In this document: piece by piece, positions 1 through 14,305 of the stretch
Layout of the letters: each line of letters starts with the position of its first letter
Numbering within the stretch: position 1 is the stretch's first letter
Assembly: GCF_900496995.4 (NCBI RefSeq)
Contig: NC_044020.1
Location: forward strand, 15,394,001-15,458,000
From: Aquila chrysaetos chrysaetos
Taxonomy: Eukaryota; Chordata; Aves; Accipitriformes; Accipitridae
DNA: 64,000 nucleotides
Reading direction: 5' to 3'
Notes under the pieces: model-generated
Databases searched by the model: none
Told to the model about the DNA's origin: nothing
Seen by the model: only the letters and a program-made list of their open reading frames with translations
Program-made: the position numbers and the translations under genes

Positions 1-2444
1 AACAGGCAGAGTTCTCTTGTTGGCCTACTACAAGGCAGAAAAATAAATGCAAAATAAATGCAACAAGAGTTGCGGGGGTTGGTTGTCGATTGTTTTTGCT
101 TAACACTTCCCCTTTTTTTCCTCCTACTCACTAAAATTGTAGCAAATTGTAGGCTGCCATATAGACCAGGTGATCTTCAAGCTGGTACCTGATTCCTAGC
201 ATTGCCTCACCACCTGGAACACAGCTGATTGCTTATAAAGGAAAGAGAAATCTAGTTTTCTGCAACAGTCCCTTCACACAATGGTAGGCACTCTATTGCA
301 AATGTTAATCTCGCATCAAACCGTTGCTTGAGCAATCTCAGCATGAATCAGCAGCTGCAGGGGATTATCTCCATCAGGATACATGGAAAAGCAGAAAAGG
401 CTATTTCTGAAGGGAGTGGAATATATAACATGAATCTTTCTCTGTTAGGAAAGATTTACTTTATAATTTGAACCAACTTAGTTCTAGTGGAAAAAAGTCT
501 TTTGCAAGGTCTGGAGGTGTATCTAAAATCGCTCCAATCTGGGAACTAACTGCATCTCTTTCCAAATGTCAAACTCCAAAGTTGCAGTCCAGGATGTCAT
601 AAGGATCTCAAAATGAGCAGCGTATTTTTTTTTATTTTTGTGTAAGAACTTTTCAATGATTGTAGGTTTGTTCATTCTAGATTGTAAATAAATCTCAGTA
701 ATCTTAGTTTACAGTTCCACATTTCTGATATAAAACAAATTATTTTGTACCATAAAGACGAGGGAAACATTCTACAAGACAGGTAACTTTGGAAAGGATA
801 TGAAGAGTGGTTTTATGGTTCAGGACTGATGAGTGTGTAACCTCCTTGAGGAGATTACTCAGTAGTGAAGACCCTCTACCAAACTCTCTGTCTTCATTCA
901 CCCTTAGTGTACTTTGTCTTGGACCCTCTGAGCTGCTTTTCTGAAAAGGATGCAGCTCTGTAGCTGTAGTGCAGATAGTGATGCCCTGCCAATAGGAATA
1001 GATTAAAACTTGGTGATGGCTTTGAAGATTTGGATCTGACCCTCAAATTTGCAGCCAGAGTAGACCTGAAGCTAACAAAGATCAGTGTAGAGGAATGATG
1101 TGGAATAGCTGCAGCTCTTAATCCCCCTGAAAATTAGACTGCTGCATTCTTCAACAGTAGAAGCCCTGGTGTTGTCTTTACCTTTGGACAACCTCTGTAG
1201 CTGATGGGCTACTGTAGTCAGGATCTCTTCTGACAGGATACAGGGAAATGGAATCAAGTTTAAGGATGAGTTTTTGCCACGCTGCCTATGAGCTAATGAA
1301 TAGGCTGATATTTCTGATCACATTAACATCTGGATGGAAGGGAGAAAATATATTCTAACTACATAGGTCAGCTCTGGGAGGCAGCTACTGTTATTTTGGC
1401 ATGCCACACCATTAATGTGAATAACTGGTTCCTCATTCAAGCATTAAATACTATGGAATTTTTGATGCTGAATTTTTCTGTGGAAAACTATATATCCAAA
1501 TGATTATACCTGATGTATGGTTGATATCACTCAATTTTCCCAAGTGGTATCATATATCTACTGAAGTAGGATTTCTGTCTAGGACAACTTGGCAGAAAAG
1601 GACTTCTTGCTCCTTACTGATCTCTCAATGCTTTTGATAGGAATGACTGAGTGGCCAAATCGTACATTATTCCTGTTCCACTTTGTGATGTAAACAGTTT
1701 TTCTGCATCGATGGTCAGACATGCCATCAAAATGCTATCAAAAGACTGGACATTCACATACAGTTTCTATCCAGTGCCACAAGAAAGTCTTGCCCTTTCT
1801 TTGCATCATTGGTAGTCTCTTTGTATCTTGCTAATATCCAGTTAATACAGCTGCAGGAACATTTGCAAGCCTTACTGTTTCTTGACAATGATTTTTGTCT
1901 AAAAATAGGAGGATGAAATAGTGCAATAAACGGGGAGGCTTCCAGTATCCATTGTTATTCTGACTCTCCTATTGCTTTCATGAAATTCATGGTGGTCTTA
2001 TTTGTGTGGAGGAAGCTCATCATTTCCATTAATAAATACATGTTTCTTCAGCAGCCAGAAGACATGCCAGGCTGGTTTTGCAGGTTGTCATGTTTTGGAG
2101 CTCAAATATGAGAGGTTCATGTATGTGTAAAACTAGCTCAGAGAGGTGGGAATCCTCTGTCCCCTGGGAGTGCCACTCCTACTTGGCTGATATTGCCTGT
2201 AAAATAGGATAGATAGTCACCCCGGATATCACTGCTGTGGTTGGATTACACGGTTAGTACAACAGGAAAAAAAGCTAAGAGTTCTGCTTAAATGAGAAGT
2301 GGCACTAGGTGACCTAGCTTTGCAAAAAATGTTATTTGAAATAGAGATGCTGTGTGCCTTTCATTTCTTCTAACAAAAGAAGAAAAGCTGGACATAAACT
2401 GAAAATGCATTCCATGGTGGTATAAATCCACTGTAACTTCTTAT
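1..2444. other. Upstream flank, no gene recognised
   Basis: AT-rich single-copy-looking DNA with no long open frame, RNA gene or repeat I can name. Confidence 0.6.
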
Positions 2445-2775
2445 CATAGAACCACAGAATCATAGAATGGTTTGGGTTGGAAGGGACCTTTAAAGGCCAT
2501 CTAGTCCAACCCCCTTCAATGAGCAGGGACATCTTCAACTAGATCAGGTTGCTCAGAGCCCCGTCCAACCTGGCCTTGAATGCTTCCAGGGATGGGGCAC
2601 CTACCACCTGTCTGGGCAACCTGTTCCAGTGTTTCACCACCCTCATACTAAAAAATTTCTTCCTTATAGTTAGCCTGAATCTATCCTCTTTTAGTGTAAA
2701 ACCATTACCCCTTGTCCTATTGCAACAGGCCCTACTAAAGAGTCTGTCTCAAATTCTTCAGTTGTCTTAAAGCTC
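2445..2775 (-). mobile_element. CR1 retrotransposon 3' fragment
   Basis: The left end reads as the reverse complement of the CR1 tail (ATTCTATGATTCTGTG type). The body contains the reverse complement of typical CR1 3' UTR, such as 'CCATCTAGTCCAACCCCC' and 'CAACCTGTTCCAGTGTTTCA'. It is about 330 bases, 5'-truncated and relatively well preserved. Confidence 0.92.
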
Positions 2776-5700
2776 TTTGTATCAACTATCAATTCAACTA
2801 CCGTACATCTTCTCCCTAGTGTGCCACTGTCCCGCTTTGTAATTATTTCCGTATGTATACATTTACCAGATGAGTTTCTCATACTTCTGGAAGAAAAGAT
2901 CCCTAGTTTCTGCAAAAAAAGGTCTATAGAGGGGATGGTATATATTCTGATGGTGGCTTCTTGCACCTGCAAAAAAACCAAACCCAAACTTCAGGCATAT
3001 TCAGACAGGCAATCTTCTTAAATCTTTAAGCAAAATGATAAATCAGTAGGTTTGTTTTCTGCTTTTAATAAGCCATCTTTTCTTCAATTAACTAAGTTCT
3101 ACATAGTGTTTAATCTAGTCTACCTGAGAAAGATTGTGGAAAAATAATTAAGTGCCCAATCTACTTTCACTAAAATCATCGTACAAACACCCACTGTCTT
3201 GACTGGAAGCAAGTCTGGACACATTTCAGTTATCACTAGAAATAGAAAGGCTTGATTTTTTGGTCACTGGTTCCATAACCATATCCAAGCTTATTGGAAA
3301 ATACTCGTATTTCTTTTACAAGTTGTTTAAAAATCTGGAATATCATACATTTTCCAAATTATTTTGAATTATTTTAATTCAGGGGCTAGAAAACACTTAA
3401 CTGCCAGGACCAGCTCGTTGCCTTTTGGGAAGCAGCTAAAGCACATGGAATTTCTGTAGCGGGGATAATAGTGGAGAAACTTCCTTCAATCCTGAACTGA
3501 GTATAATATAATATAAGCCCTTTACCTTTGGTAGATTAATGCATTTGTGATGAAATGACAAACATTACTGTCATCTCCACTCAGAGCAGGTATGAGAGCA
3601 GCAAAAGCAGCGACAGCAAGACTCCGCATTCCCCGCAGTGCCCTAGCAATGACTTTGCTTCTGTTCCTTTGCCTTTATGTCTTAACTCTCAGCTGAGACT
3701 GCTCACAAAGCACCTAGCTAAAATTACTTTTCTTAATCAGCAGACATCTTAGGCAGGTGGACAAAAAAACCTCGCTGACTCACTAAATAAATGCCACCCA
3801 ATTGTCAAATAGTAATATTGTATAATCACTACTACCTGCCCGTTTTCTCAGTCCTCCTAGACCATCTGTATCTCAGGTTAACAACAAAGAATGAAGTTAA
3901 CAAGCCCATTTGCTTACTACTTGAAGTTGATGGAAGATGCTTCTGGCAGGTTTTTAGAGGGTGCTTTAGAACCCCTAGCTTACAGATGCCTTTGTTCATT
4001 TCCAACAGTCTAATGCAAGATACATGACACGATGTGAAATGCAAAACAAATAGGAGAGAAGAAAGGACTTGATAGAACACAAAATTTTCAGCATGACTTT
4101 TCCTGGTTAACTCTCTTTGGGAGTGTGCCTATGTTGATGATTCAGGTAAAGCTGTTTTACAAGTAAGAGAGTAAGTAGGTAATAAACACTGGGAAAGACA
4201 TTGAATGATCTCATTGAATGAAATTTTTGTATGATAATGCAGAAATCATGAAGAAAAGTAGGCAAATGACATTTGTTTTAAACAGTGCTTTGAGACTAGT
4301 CTGTATATGAAAGTATCAGAGGAACATCACAAATGTCAATGCAGACATACCATTATATTGCATGATTTGTAACACAGAAGCTGACCTCTTCCTTCAAAGA
4401 AGGTGACTTTTATTGACTCCTACTGACTACAGTAACAGTTGGATACTCAGTGGTGGTGCAAATCAGTCCAAGTCTGACCTAGGTCAGAGTGTATGGCAAA
4501 ACCAGGAAAAAATAGCATTCACATCTCTAGTCTTAACTACAGAGTTGTTCTTCTTGCAGAGTACTAAATAAGAAGTCTTCAAACCTTTCTTCAGCAGTCC
4601 TAATGGTGGCTGCCAATGGCAGTGCCAGTTCTCGTTTCATTTTGCATTTCTGTACCACAAATGCATGTCCTACACTTTGGGAACTTCCACACTAGACTTG
4701 CAGCAGAACATGGGCTGAAAATCACTTTCCCTATCTTGCCCCATAGTAGTTAGAAAAATCTGCTGTTTGACCACAGAAAAATTTCCACTGCTGATTGATT
4801 CCTACGTCTGTTTGGCTGATTATAATTCCCCAACCTACCCTTATGTGATTCACACCCATACATCTGCTCTAGCTTCAGCATATAATTGTTATTCCATACA
4901 GACGGCCCAGTATTTATTCAAACAAGGGTGCTCTTGTGTATTTCTCCTTTTTTAGCTTCTCTAAAAAAAGTAAATCAGTCACAATACATTACATTGTATG
5001 TGCATGTTTGTATGGGGGCATAAAAACTAATTTTATTATCCTCTCAAAGGCAGCAGCTGAGTATTAAGACAGAATAAATAAAAGAAGTATGTTAAATGGA
5101 GTACTGTACATTTACATTAGAGACAGGGCATTCCAGCCTTCTCTAAAATACTGTGACTAGTTAAAAAAGATTATGATTTCTGTTATTTTCCAACATAATT
5201 TTCCATATTATAAAGCAAATATTTGCTCTCTTGCAGATCTGTTGCCATGGTACAAAAAATCTAGGCCGTGACTCTGCGACACTGCAAGTCTTTGACTCCT
5301 ATGTTATCATTTTATCCTGGGAGAAGCAGAAAAGATGTTTGTGGAATGAGCAAGTTGGTACTGCTTGGATTATCTTCATAAAAGAAGCTGAAATGAGTTT
5401 AAAAACATTTGTGCTCTGCCAGAGTCAGCTGATTTGGTTCTCAGGAGTTTGTGTGAACTGTTGTTTCATGGGGTTTTTTGGCTCATGCATGTGTTAGGAC
5501 TTTGGGAGAGTTCAATGAACCCAGATCTCAAAGCAAAAGTATTTTACCTACATTTGCTAGTGAAGATGTTTTTTAAAAGCTAAATTTAGTTATCTGGAAA
5601 ATATTTGAAAAGTCATTTTAGACTCATTTAACTTGTTTTGTGAAAACAATCCATATATAGACTTGAAAGTCTAGGGTTGGCAGTTTGGCTTTTGGTTTAA

Positions 5701-6492
5701 GGCATTATACAAGTACGGACCTACTTGTAAAAAATTTTGTAACTACAAGCTTAAGGCCAAGTCATGTGGTATCTGGATGTGGAATTTGAGCTATTTCCAG
5801 TAACATCTATTGAGGTAAAAGCATAGCATTGCTTTTTTCCTAGAAGTATAAAGATTCTCAGCAAAGGAATTAATATAGGTTTTATTCCTGAAACCTTTGT
5901 GCTTCCTATCACTGTTTTCCATGGTACTTGCAGTCAGATCAAGAGTATATGAAAGCGGTATGTTTGGTTTTATCTCCTCATTCACATTATAGGTCTGAAC
6001 AAACACCTAGTAACTTTGTTTCCACTCAAACTCACATCCCTTCAAGCACTTCAATTCCCAGTTTCGCAAGTGGAATCAAACCGGCAGCTGGCACTCCTGA
6101 GACCGAGAGACTCACGCACAGTGAATTGAAAGCTTGCACAGAAAGCCACAAAAGCAGCTTTCATCTGGAGTCTTCTGCATTGTCATCAAGTTCTGAGGTG
6201 GAAAACAAGTGAAGGGAATACATAAATTTAGTTAGCAAAACATTTGTAAAGCAATAAGGATAAAAATGTCCAGCAAACTAGCTGTGGCTTTAATGGAGGA
6301 GATGATAAGAGGCAGAAGAGACAGGTATCAGAAAAAGCAAAGAGAGGCATCAAAGCCTGGTTAGGAGCCACAGGGCAAAAGCCTAAGGCCTTCAGGAGGG
6401 TAGGGGTTACTTCAGTTATCACAGTGAACAAAGTATTTCACTTCCAGGCAACCAATTCACACTCAGCTACAGTCAGCAGTGCCTATAAGTGC

Positions 6493-6532
6493 TGGTGATC
6501 TGACAGATAAGATGGTGATCTGACAGTTGTTT
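6493..6532. repeat. 20-bp imperfect tandem duplication
   Basis: TGGTGATCTGACAG occurs at 6493-6506 and again at 6513-6526, a 20-base period. Confidence 0.85.
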
Positions 6533-7797
6533 AATGGAATATATAGAATAAATCCATTTTTCAGTAGAATGAAATGAATGTACTAATACATAACTTTATA
6601 CTTTTCCACCAATGTATTTTAACTCTCACAAGAAGGGAAGTTGTTCAGATGATAGGATTAAACTGCCTTTGGCCTCTCACGTGATGCTGTCAACAAAAGG
6701 GCTTTCTAGTACTTTTGATTTTTTTTTAAGGTGACAAGCTAACTGATAGCAGGTTTTGGTCTTTCAAGTTGGGACAGATTTGATGAATGATCCACAGATG
6801 GAAATCTCTGTAGCTCTCGCCAGCTGTAGTAACAGCCCATTCCTAGGCACTGGGCAGATTTTTAATAGATTTTTTTTTTTTGGCTGATACACTACAATGT
6901 AACATGGTAAGTTAAATTACTCCTATCATTCCTGAAGGTTACCAGTTACTAGTTTCCAAATTCTGCTCCCATTTCTTACTTCACATACGTTTTTTCGTTC
7001 AATGCCTTGAATAGGTGAGATACTAGATGCATATTATTGGTTATAATACTATATTCACATTAATTATTTTTAGTAAATAGACTAGCTGAAGTCACCAGAT
7101 ATGCTAGTGAGATATGGGGTTTTGTCTGTAATCTGTTTGCAGCTGTCAACTCTTAGGTGGTCACAACGTTCAAGGGATTTGCAGGAGCTGTAGAGTGTTA
7201 CCAGTTCTGTAAAATGACTTTTTTTTGTCTGCCAGAAAAATTACTTCCCAAAAGCCTGCACTTGATAATATTCCCACACTGGTCCACTGTACTTTAGCAA
7301 ACCAAGAGTGCCCCAGCAATCTCAGGCAATGTCTCTGAGATGCCTGAATACACTGCTTCCTTTGGATTTACTGCCCCCACAAAGATGGGGCAATCCAAGT
7401 CTGTGAAACACAAGGACAAAAACTGAAGCAAGGGATTAGGCATAAAACCAGGGGGGAATTGACAAGTGGAACAACTAGAGAATGCTATTCTAGCTGACAC
7501 ATAACTGGATACCTCTCTTTGCTTCAATACTCTTACAATGAGTTCCTACGATATGCTCTGGCGTTCAGAGCCAAGTACTCAGTTTCCATAGAAATAGAGT
7601 ATTTTCCAGATAAGGCCTAAGATTAACTAGTTAATGATTTTTCTTTACATGGTCCTATAGTTATGCCCTTAGAGTTAGGCTTTGTTGTTAAACTTCAAAG
7701 GCTCTTGATGGGTGTGAAGGTATCTAGCCATCTTGGGAACTTGTGACTTCTTCCTGGTTCACGCTCAGTCAGCTGATGAACCTGTAACTGCATAAGC

Positions 7798-7831
7798 AAA
7801 GATGATGGTTCCACAAAGATGATGGTTTCAC
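7798..7831. repeat. 17-bp tandem duplication
   Basis: AAAGATGATGGTTCCAC is followed directly by a copy with one mismatch. Confidence 0.9.
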
Positions 7832-9944
7832 CTGGAATCAAGCAGTACAGGTGTCTAAAGATTATTTCTCCTTCTATTTTTATCCAGCCTGACAGCCAGC
7901 CACTTCTAGCCTAAATCTAAACTGCTCCTTCCTATAAAGCTATCCATACATCTACCTTAAATGTTATATAAAACCTGGGTCACACCGACATTCACATGCA
8001 AATAAGATTCTTGTTTTTAGCATCCTGTAGTGATTGCAGATGACTGGTTACTAGTACCGACTAGCTTGGACATGACTGTGAGATGAACAAACACCTCCCT
8101 CCAGCTTGGGAAGCTGTTCCTGTGTCACCATCAAGAAACAAAAAGAAAGAAACAATAATGACACTTTTTGGAACCCTAGTCTGTATTTCGCATGGCACGA
8201 TTACATGATGTGCAGCACCAAACGTGGAAGTCTCACAGAAACCCAACTGGCAAGTATCTTCCTTGCACTAATGAATTTCCAAATATTTGAATAAGCCTCG
8301 TGAGCAAACTTCTACTCAAGAATAATGATGGTACTTCCTATCTTTTTTACTCACTCCATCATTACATATTTTCAGTTCCTTGGAGTTATATAATTGTTAT
8401 GCATCTTGGGACAATGATCTTTGCTCCTCAAAATCTCAGTAGAATGGAAACCTTTGCAAATCTCCTTGTCATGTCTCATACTTGTATAAGCACAGTCACT
8501 GTCTTCTACCATCAGTGCTATTAATTTCTTTCAAAGTTTGATCCTGGCAAAAAACCAAAACCCCACAACTGTAGTTACTCCAAGCATAATACCATGAGTC
8601 AAATTAATCCATGATCTAATACCAATGACATTAGTGGATTCAGTCCAGAGACAAAAGTAGCTTAAAGTTGTTTTGAAATGGAACATATTCTGTAATCTCA
8701 GAAGAGTAATAATATTTGTTTAAAAGTTGGTGTTTTTATGCCATTAGGGCAGAGATAATCTTATGAATTGCTGTCTATGCACAGAAATTGTATCTAGTAA
8801 TTTTTCTAAATAACACAAATATATGTTGCATATAAGTAGTCTCTCTTATCTTTTTCTTGCTATCCTCTATTTTCAAGTTCACCTATTTTTCTGGTGTGTC
8901 CTAAAAGGGAAAGACAGTCTATTACATAGTACTTTCCATTTAAAAAAAAAATCTGCTTTTTCAAATCTAATTTATTGTACAAGTAGTAGCAGAACAACAT
9001 TGCTGTGTTCTAGTTCTCTGCAATGCACAACTTGCTCTGATAAACCAGCAAATGTCATGTTGCCTAGTGAAGAGAGGCTTACAGTCAAGTTACAAACTAA
9101 GCTTTATTTACCAGAGATTAGAGCATTTTACATCCTGGCCCTGTACCACTAATATTAATGGTATAACAACTGGACTTGCAAGTTTCTGCTAAAAAACAGA
9201 ATCTGAAGAAAATCTGCATGATTGTTCAAAAAGTGATTAGAAAAGGCTTATCAACAAGCCTGACTCTTGTTACCCAGTTTACCTTCTTTTTTTTCAAACT
9301 GTTGAATTCAGCAAAGCTTATACCTCTAAAAACAAGGAAAAAAAAATACAGTACATGCCGACATAAATTTAATTCTGTATCTGCTGCCCTGTAGAGGTCT
9401 GGATAACTGCCATGGATTGTATAAATAAATTTCACTGCGTTCTTTGCATTTGGTCTAGCTCTTTTCATTGCTGGAAGCATTTGCTGCACTAGCTTGGCAT
9501 TATTGCAATGTAAGGAGGTCATTTAAGGAGTATCACTGATCTTCTCCCTGCCATGTCTGGTTGGGTGACTAAAGGAAGCAGATGTATGAGTCTTTTGAAT
9601 GATCCAATTTGGTGCTGAGTTACAGCAATCGTGCATCAGTCAGCATTGTGTCTCTGATATATAGACTCAATAATGCATAAGAAGCATATGTTAGATGGCA
9701 TCCTGTGCATGAAGGTGAAGGACTTGTAAAATATAGCAGTGGAGCAGGATGTGCTTCTGAGGAATCATGTCAACGCTTGAATATAAAGTACGTATAGGTG
9801 ACTCCTGTCAGTCCTTTAAGACATAATGTTTTGCCTTAAACAACATGACAATTCTGGAAGCTATTCTGACTCATCTTCAAAGGCTGAGGGCAAATATGAG
9901 TAGTGTAGACATAAGAAATCATCATTCAAAGGAAACACATAAAA

Positions 9945-11095
9945 TCACATAGGCTGAAAGGAAACTCCAGAGTTAACATCCAACCTGCTACTCAAAGGAG
10001 GGACAATGTATATCAGGTTGCTCAGGGACTTGTACAGCCAAGTTTTGAGTATCTCCAAGACAGGAGATTCCACCACCGACTCTCTGGTCACCTCTTCCAG
10101 CATTTGATCACTGTCGTGGTGAATTTTTTTTTTTTTTGCTTACATTTACTTGGAATTTCCCATATTCCAACTTGTGTCCATAGCTTCTCATCCTTCCACT
10201 GTGCACCTCTGAGAATAATCTGCCTCTGTTTTCTTTACATCCTTTTATAGGATATACATAACAATGAGGTCCTCCACCTTTGCTTTATCTTCTTATGCCT
10301 GAATGAAAACAGTACCCAAAGTGCAGGACTTTGCACTTGCCTTTGCTGAACTTCATGAGGTTCCCTGCAGCCCATTTCTCCAGCCTTCAACAGCCCTGCT
10401 CTCCCCCTTGGGATCCTTCATGTAGGATCATTTGCAAATTTGCTGAAAGTGCACTCTATCCCATCATCCAGATTGTTAACAAAGACATTACATGTTACTG
10501 GCCACAACAATGATTACTGAAGGATGCCGCTGGTAACCAGTTACCAGCTCAACTTGTACTAGTGATCACAATCCCTTGAGCCCAGCACTCCAGCTGATTT
10601 TCCACCCACCTTTCTACTTAGTTATTATCATTTTGGCTCTAAGGATACTGTAAGAGTCTGTATCAGAAGCCTTGCTAAAGTCAAGGTACGTAGCATCCAT
10701 CGCTCTCCCCTCATCTACACAGACAGCTACCTCACATTAGAAGTCAATATGGTTGGTCAGGCATAATTTGTCATTGGTCTGGAAATGGCTCTATAGCTTT
10801 CCCAGGAACACAGATGAGGCTGACTGGCCCACAGTTCCTTGTATCCTTCTCTTGTCCTTGAAGATGGGTGTGTTTACCTTTTTCCAGTTATGAAGAGTCT
10901 GCCCCGATCCCCATGACTTCTAAAAGTGATAGAGAGCAGCCGTGCAACAGCACTGACTTGCTCCCTTGGCACTCTTGGAAGGGTTCTGTCTGGTCCCATG
11001 GACTTGTATGTGTCCAATCAGCTTAAGTACTTCTAGGTTAGTAGGACCAAGGCTGTCTGCTATGGCTGATTTTCAGAGGCTGATGTTTGAACTAC
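9945..11095 (-). mobile_element. CR1 retrotransposon fragment, long and old
   Basis: About 1.15 kb reads as antisense CR1. At its 3' terminus (left) is a decayed 'AACCTGCTACTCAAAGGAGGG'-like motif. The middle has 'CAAATTTGCTGAAAGTGCA', 'TTGCTAAAGTCAAGGTACG' and 'CTCTCCCCTCATCTAC'. The right side has 'GGTCCCATGGACTTGTATG'. A T-run near 10127-10138 interrupts it. It is heavily diverged and limits are approximate. Confidence 0.85.
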
Positions 11096-14000
11096 TTTAG
11101 CCTTTTAGAAGAGTAAGTATAGACATCTTGCACTGTGAAGAACATCTTCAAAGTGAATACATCAAAGCGGCCTACAATTATGAATTAACTCAGCTAAAGC
11201 TTGTTCCTGAAAATTTGTATTACTGTTTCTTGCAGTACAGTAATCTCATAGAGAGGTATTACAGATGTGATGATACTTAGAGAATAAGAATTTTGCTAAA
11301 CTGTTTCCTGGAAAGCAAGTGAACTGCCAGACAATTTTAATTCTCTTTTAGCAAAGCTTTTACAATCGGATTCATTTTTATTATGAATTGAAATTATTTT
11401 TGCAGAGGTAAATACTTATTTAGCTAGCCTGAATTATCAAGTGGTTCCAATATGAGGCTTGAAAAGTGGTGGGAAAAGAATATTATGTTACACCTATGTC
11501 TCCTCCTTTACAGCGCAGTCATGCTTTTAATGGTCTAGAGAGCAACGTTGCTGAGAAAGAAAATAAAAAATGGCTTATTTCAGCCAGAAATTAGCACCCA
11601 TAATACCTATAACTTAGCTGTTTTGTCTTTGTTACAAGAACTCTAAGCATGGGAACAGACTTGTGTATCTCTTTCTTTCCATTTCCCATTCCCATCTTCC
11701 CTATTAACACTGCAAGATCGCCTATCCCACCAAGCCTTGTGTGAGCTGCTATAATGCTGTTCATTGACCTTTGTTCCTTCTATAAAGGCATATCATATGC
11801 ATTGGTTTACTGCAACATTCTGTACTGTTAAATGGATTGACTGAGCACAGTCCTAGGACAGGATTTTGGAACACATGCACCCTATATTTTCCTCTCCAGG
11901 TGAGTTCCCGACATTGATCCTGTCTGGGCTTCCCCAACTATGTCTTTACATCTTTCAGCCTAAACCCTGAATATGTGTATATTTACTCTACATTCCTTTA
12001 TTTTCTGAGGGTTAACTTTAGCAACAGTATATTCCGAGAACATTTGGGTAGAAACTGGGGAAGCATTTCCTTTTCTTTGATTTGTTTTTAATAATTTCTT
12101 CAACTGTCGTCCCTTTGGTTTTGCAGTGGCTCAGCCTTCCAGTGAAAACACTGGCTACTTAAAGTTTGTCCTTTCTTTTTCTTATCACTCTCCTCTCTAT
12201 CTGGCCAGCACTACCAACTTTTTCCTTTCAAAAGACATAATGGGACCTGAAGACTGAGGAACAGAGAAACTATTATAGCAGAGATAAAACAATATTTAGT
12301 ATTTCTCATTGGTTTCATCACTCTGTGGTTGGTGCACGCTCTGAATGTGCCTGATCCCTGCCCTCCAGACAGACGGAAAGGCTCCTGATGGTCTAACTTG
12401 AATGTAGACAATGTTAGAAACAATATTCTTCTCAAAAGAGTAAATCCTTCTGAGATCCTAATGCTAAGATGGTGATTAAAGAAGTGATCTTACATCTGAC
12501 CTCACCTGAAAAGACAGGAAAAAATGTACAAATCCCACTATGAGGCACACAATTGGACTCTGAGGTAAGTCTCCTATTTCCCATCCTATCCAGCTTCCAT
12601 GTGTTATAGTTATCCTACTAAACCACTTCTCTTCTCTTCTTTGCTTCTGTCTCAAACTCCTCTTCACACTCTTCCCTGTTCCTCTACAGCCCATTTCCCA
12701 GTCCAATCCCCTTGGCCTCTATTCACACATACAAACTATACTACCATGCACACCAAAAAGAAGAGTGCCTGTGGTCCAGCACTCACATTCCCTAGCTCTA
12801 CGTTACAAGATGTTGAATGCAACTGGAAAAAAATATGGTCACCTGCTGTGAAAGGCTGATCTAGAAAGGACTCCTTGACTTGAAGCACACTGTTCTATTA
12901 TTTGTGAAATATGATTACATCTGCCTTTTATCTTTCATCTTGTTACTCAGTGATAACTGACTGCTCAAGGCTGGCACTCAGTTGTAATTATTCCCCTGGT
13001 GAAAACATAGCAACATGCTCTGCAGTTGCTCTCACATATCTGCATGCAGCATCTGTAACACATCACCCTTCAGCAAACAGCTATTCCTTCCTCATTCCCC
13101 CCCTAAATTAACTGTACAAATTAGTAGGCGACATTTCTCCAAAAAAACCTTAACAGAGGTAGAGACCATCAATGTCCCTACAGATTACACTGAATGTTTC
13201 ACAATACATTAAAATAACTCATATTCAAGGTCTGCTAACAAAGGGGCTGCCCTGCTGCTGTCTCTTGTGGCACCTGGAGATTTCCATTCACCTGTTTAGC
13301 CAATTCATTTTAGAGAATTAAGCATCTGGTAACTTCTTGAATGCTATGTCCATAAAGCTGCCAGGTACAAGCTGAAATAACCACCAGTAAGTCACCAGTG
13401 AGTAGAAACTCTCAGCTAGGTTGTTAATGTACTAATAAATATGTAAGGAGCTCCACTCAGTGGCAAGAGAATGTATTTCCAACTATGATATCATAACATG
13501 AGAAGAAAGGAGTCTTTGGAAATGTAAATATGTATACTAAACACCCTCTACTTAATTCAATCTCTGCGTGATTTATTTTAATCAAACCACTAGAATCATG
13601 ACCTTTCACTAGGATAGCTTTATTCATCATCAGCAACATTTCTGAGAAAATTCAATCACCGGCTGTGGAAAGATGTTGCTTAATCAAGCAGACACTCTGA
13701 ATTATAAATGTTAAGTAAAAGAGAGTCTTGCCCAGATGCTTTATAACCTATGATTGGCATACTTGTTATTCCATGCAGTAATGGGCTGAATTACTCTGTA
13801 TGATTACAGGGCCTTGATTACTTCTTGACAAGCTGGGGTTGACGAATATTTATTTAACACTACAGGACAGTTATTTGGACAATAAACAGACAAATATGAA
13901 ACTTTGAATAAAAAGGTTTTAATGACGTTTCTTTTCTTTGTAGCATTATTGGAATCTGATACATATCACCTTGGCTAAAACAATAAAACTCAGTATTTTT

Positions 14001-14234
14001 ATTTTAAGCTTGCTAGGCTTTCATTTGTAAGTAACTACTTTTTCTATCTTCCCTTCTTTTTCTTGTACCTTCTCTAGACTTCTTGAAAAACTGAGGCCTG
14101 TTTCACAGTTCCTACCCTCTCTAACAATCTCTGTACTAAAAGTAGTCTAGCCTGAGTGCACAGAATTAGGGTATTTCTAAATCAAACATTCTCAAACTGA
14201 GGGGAATAAACATATTTAAACAGAGATGTTACTA

Positions 14235-14305
14235 GGGAGCTAAAAGGAGGGCGGGGGAAATGCCAGAGGAGTTATGGCTAGGGCCAAAGGCTGTCAGGCT
14301 CCAAC
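14235..14305. repeat. Dispersed repeat, copy A
   Basis: A ~71-base GA/GC-rich segment (GGGAGCTAAAAGGAGGGCGG to GGCTCCAAC) resembling copy B 846 bases downstream. Its family is not identified. Confidence 0.6.

Larger units (their letters stand above)
2776..9944. other. Upstream flank between two CR1 copies, no gene recognised
   Basis: AT-rich DNA with only short open frames (94 codons or fewer by ATG) and none with family features. It contains two tiny direct duplications (6493-6532 and 7798-7831). Confidence 0.6.

Noticed and set aside
2549-2987. Open frames on both strands near 2.5-3.0 kb
   Set aside because: They overlap the antisense CR1 3' UTR, which is not coding, and run into unrelated flank.
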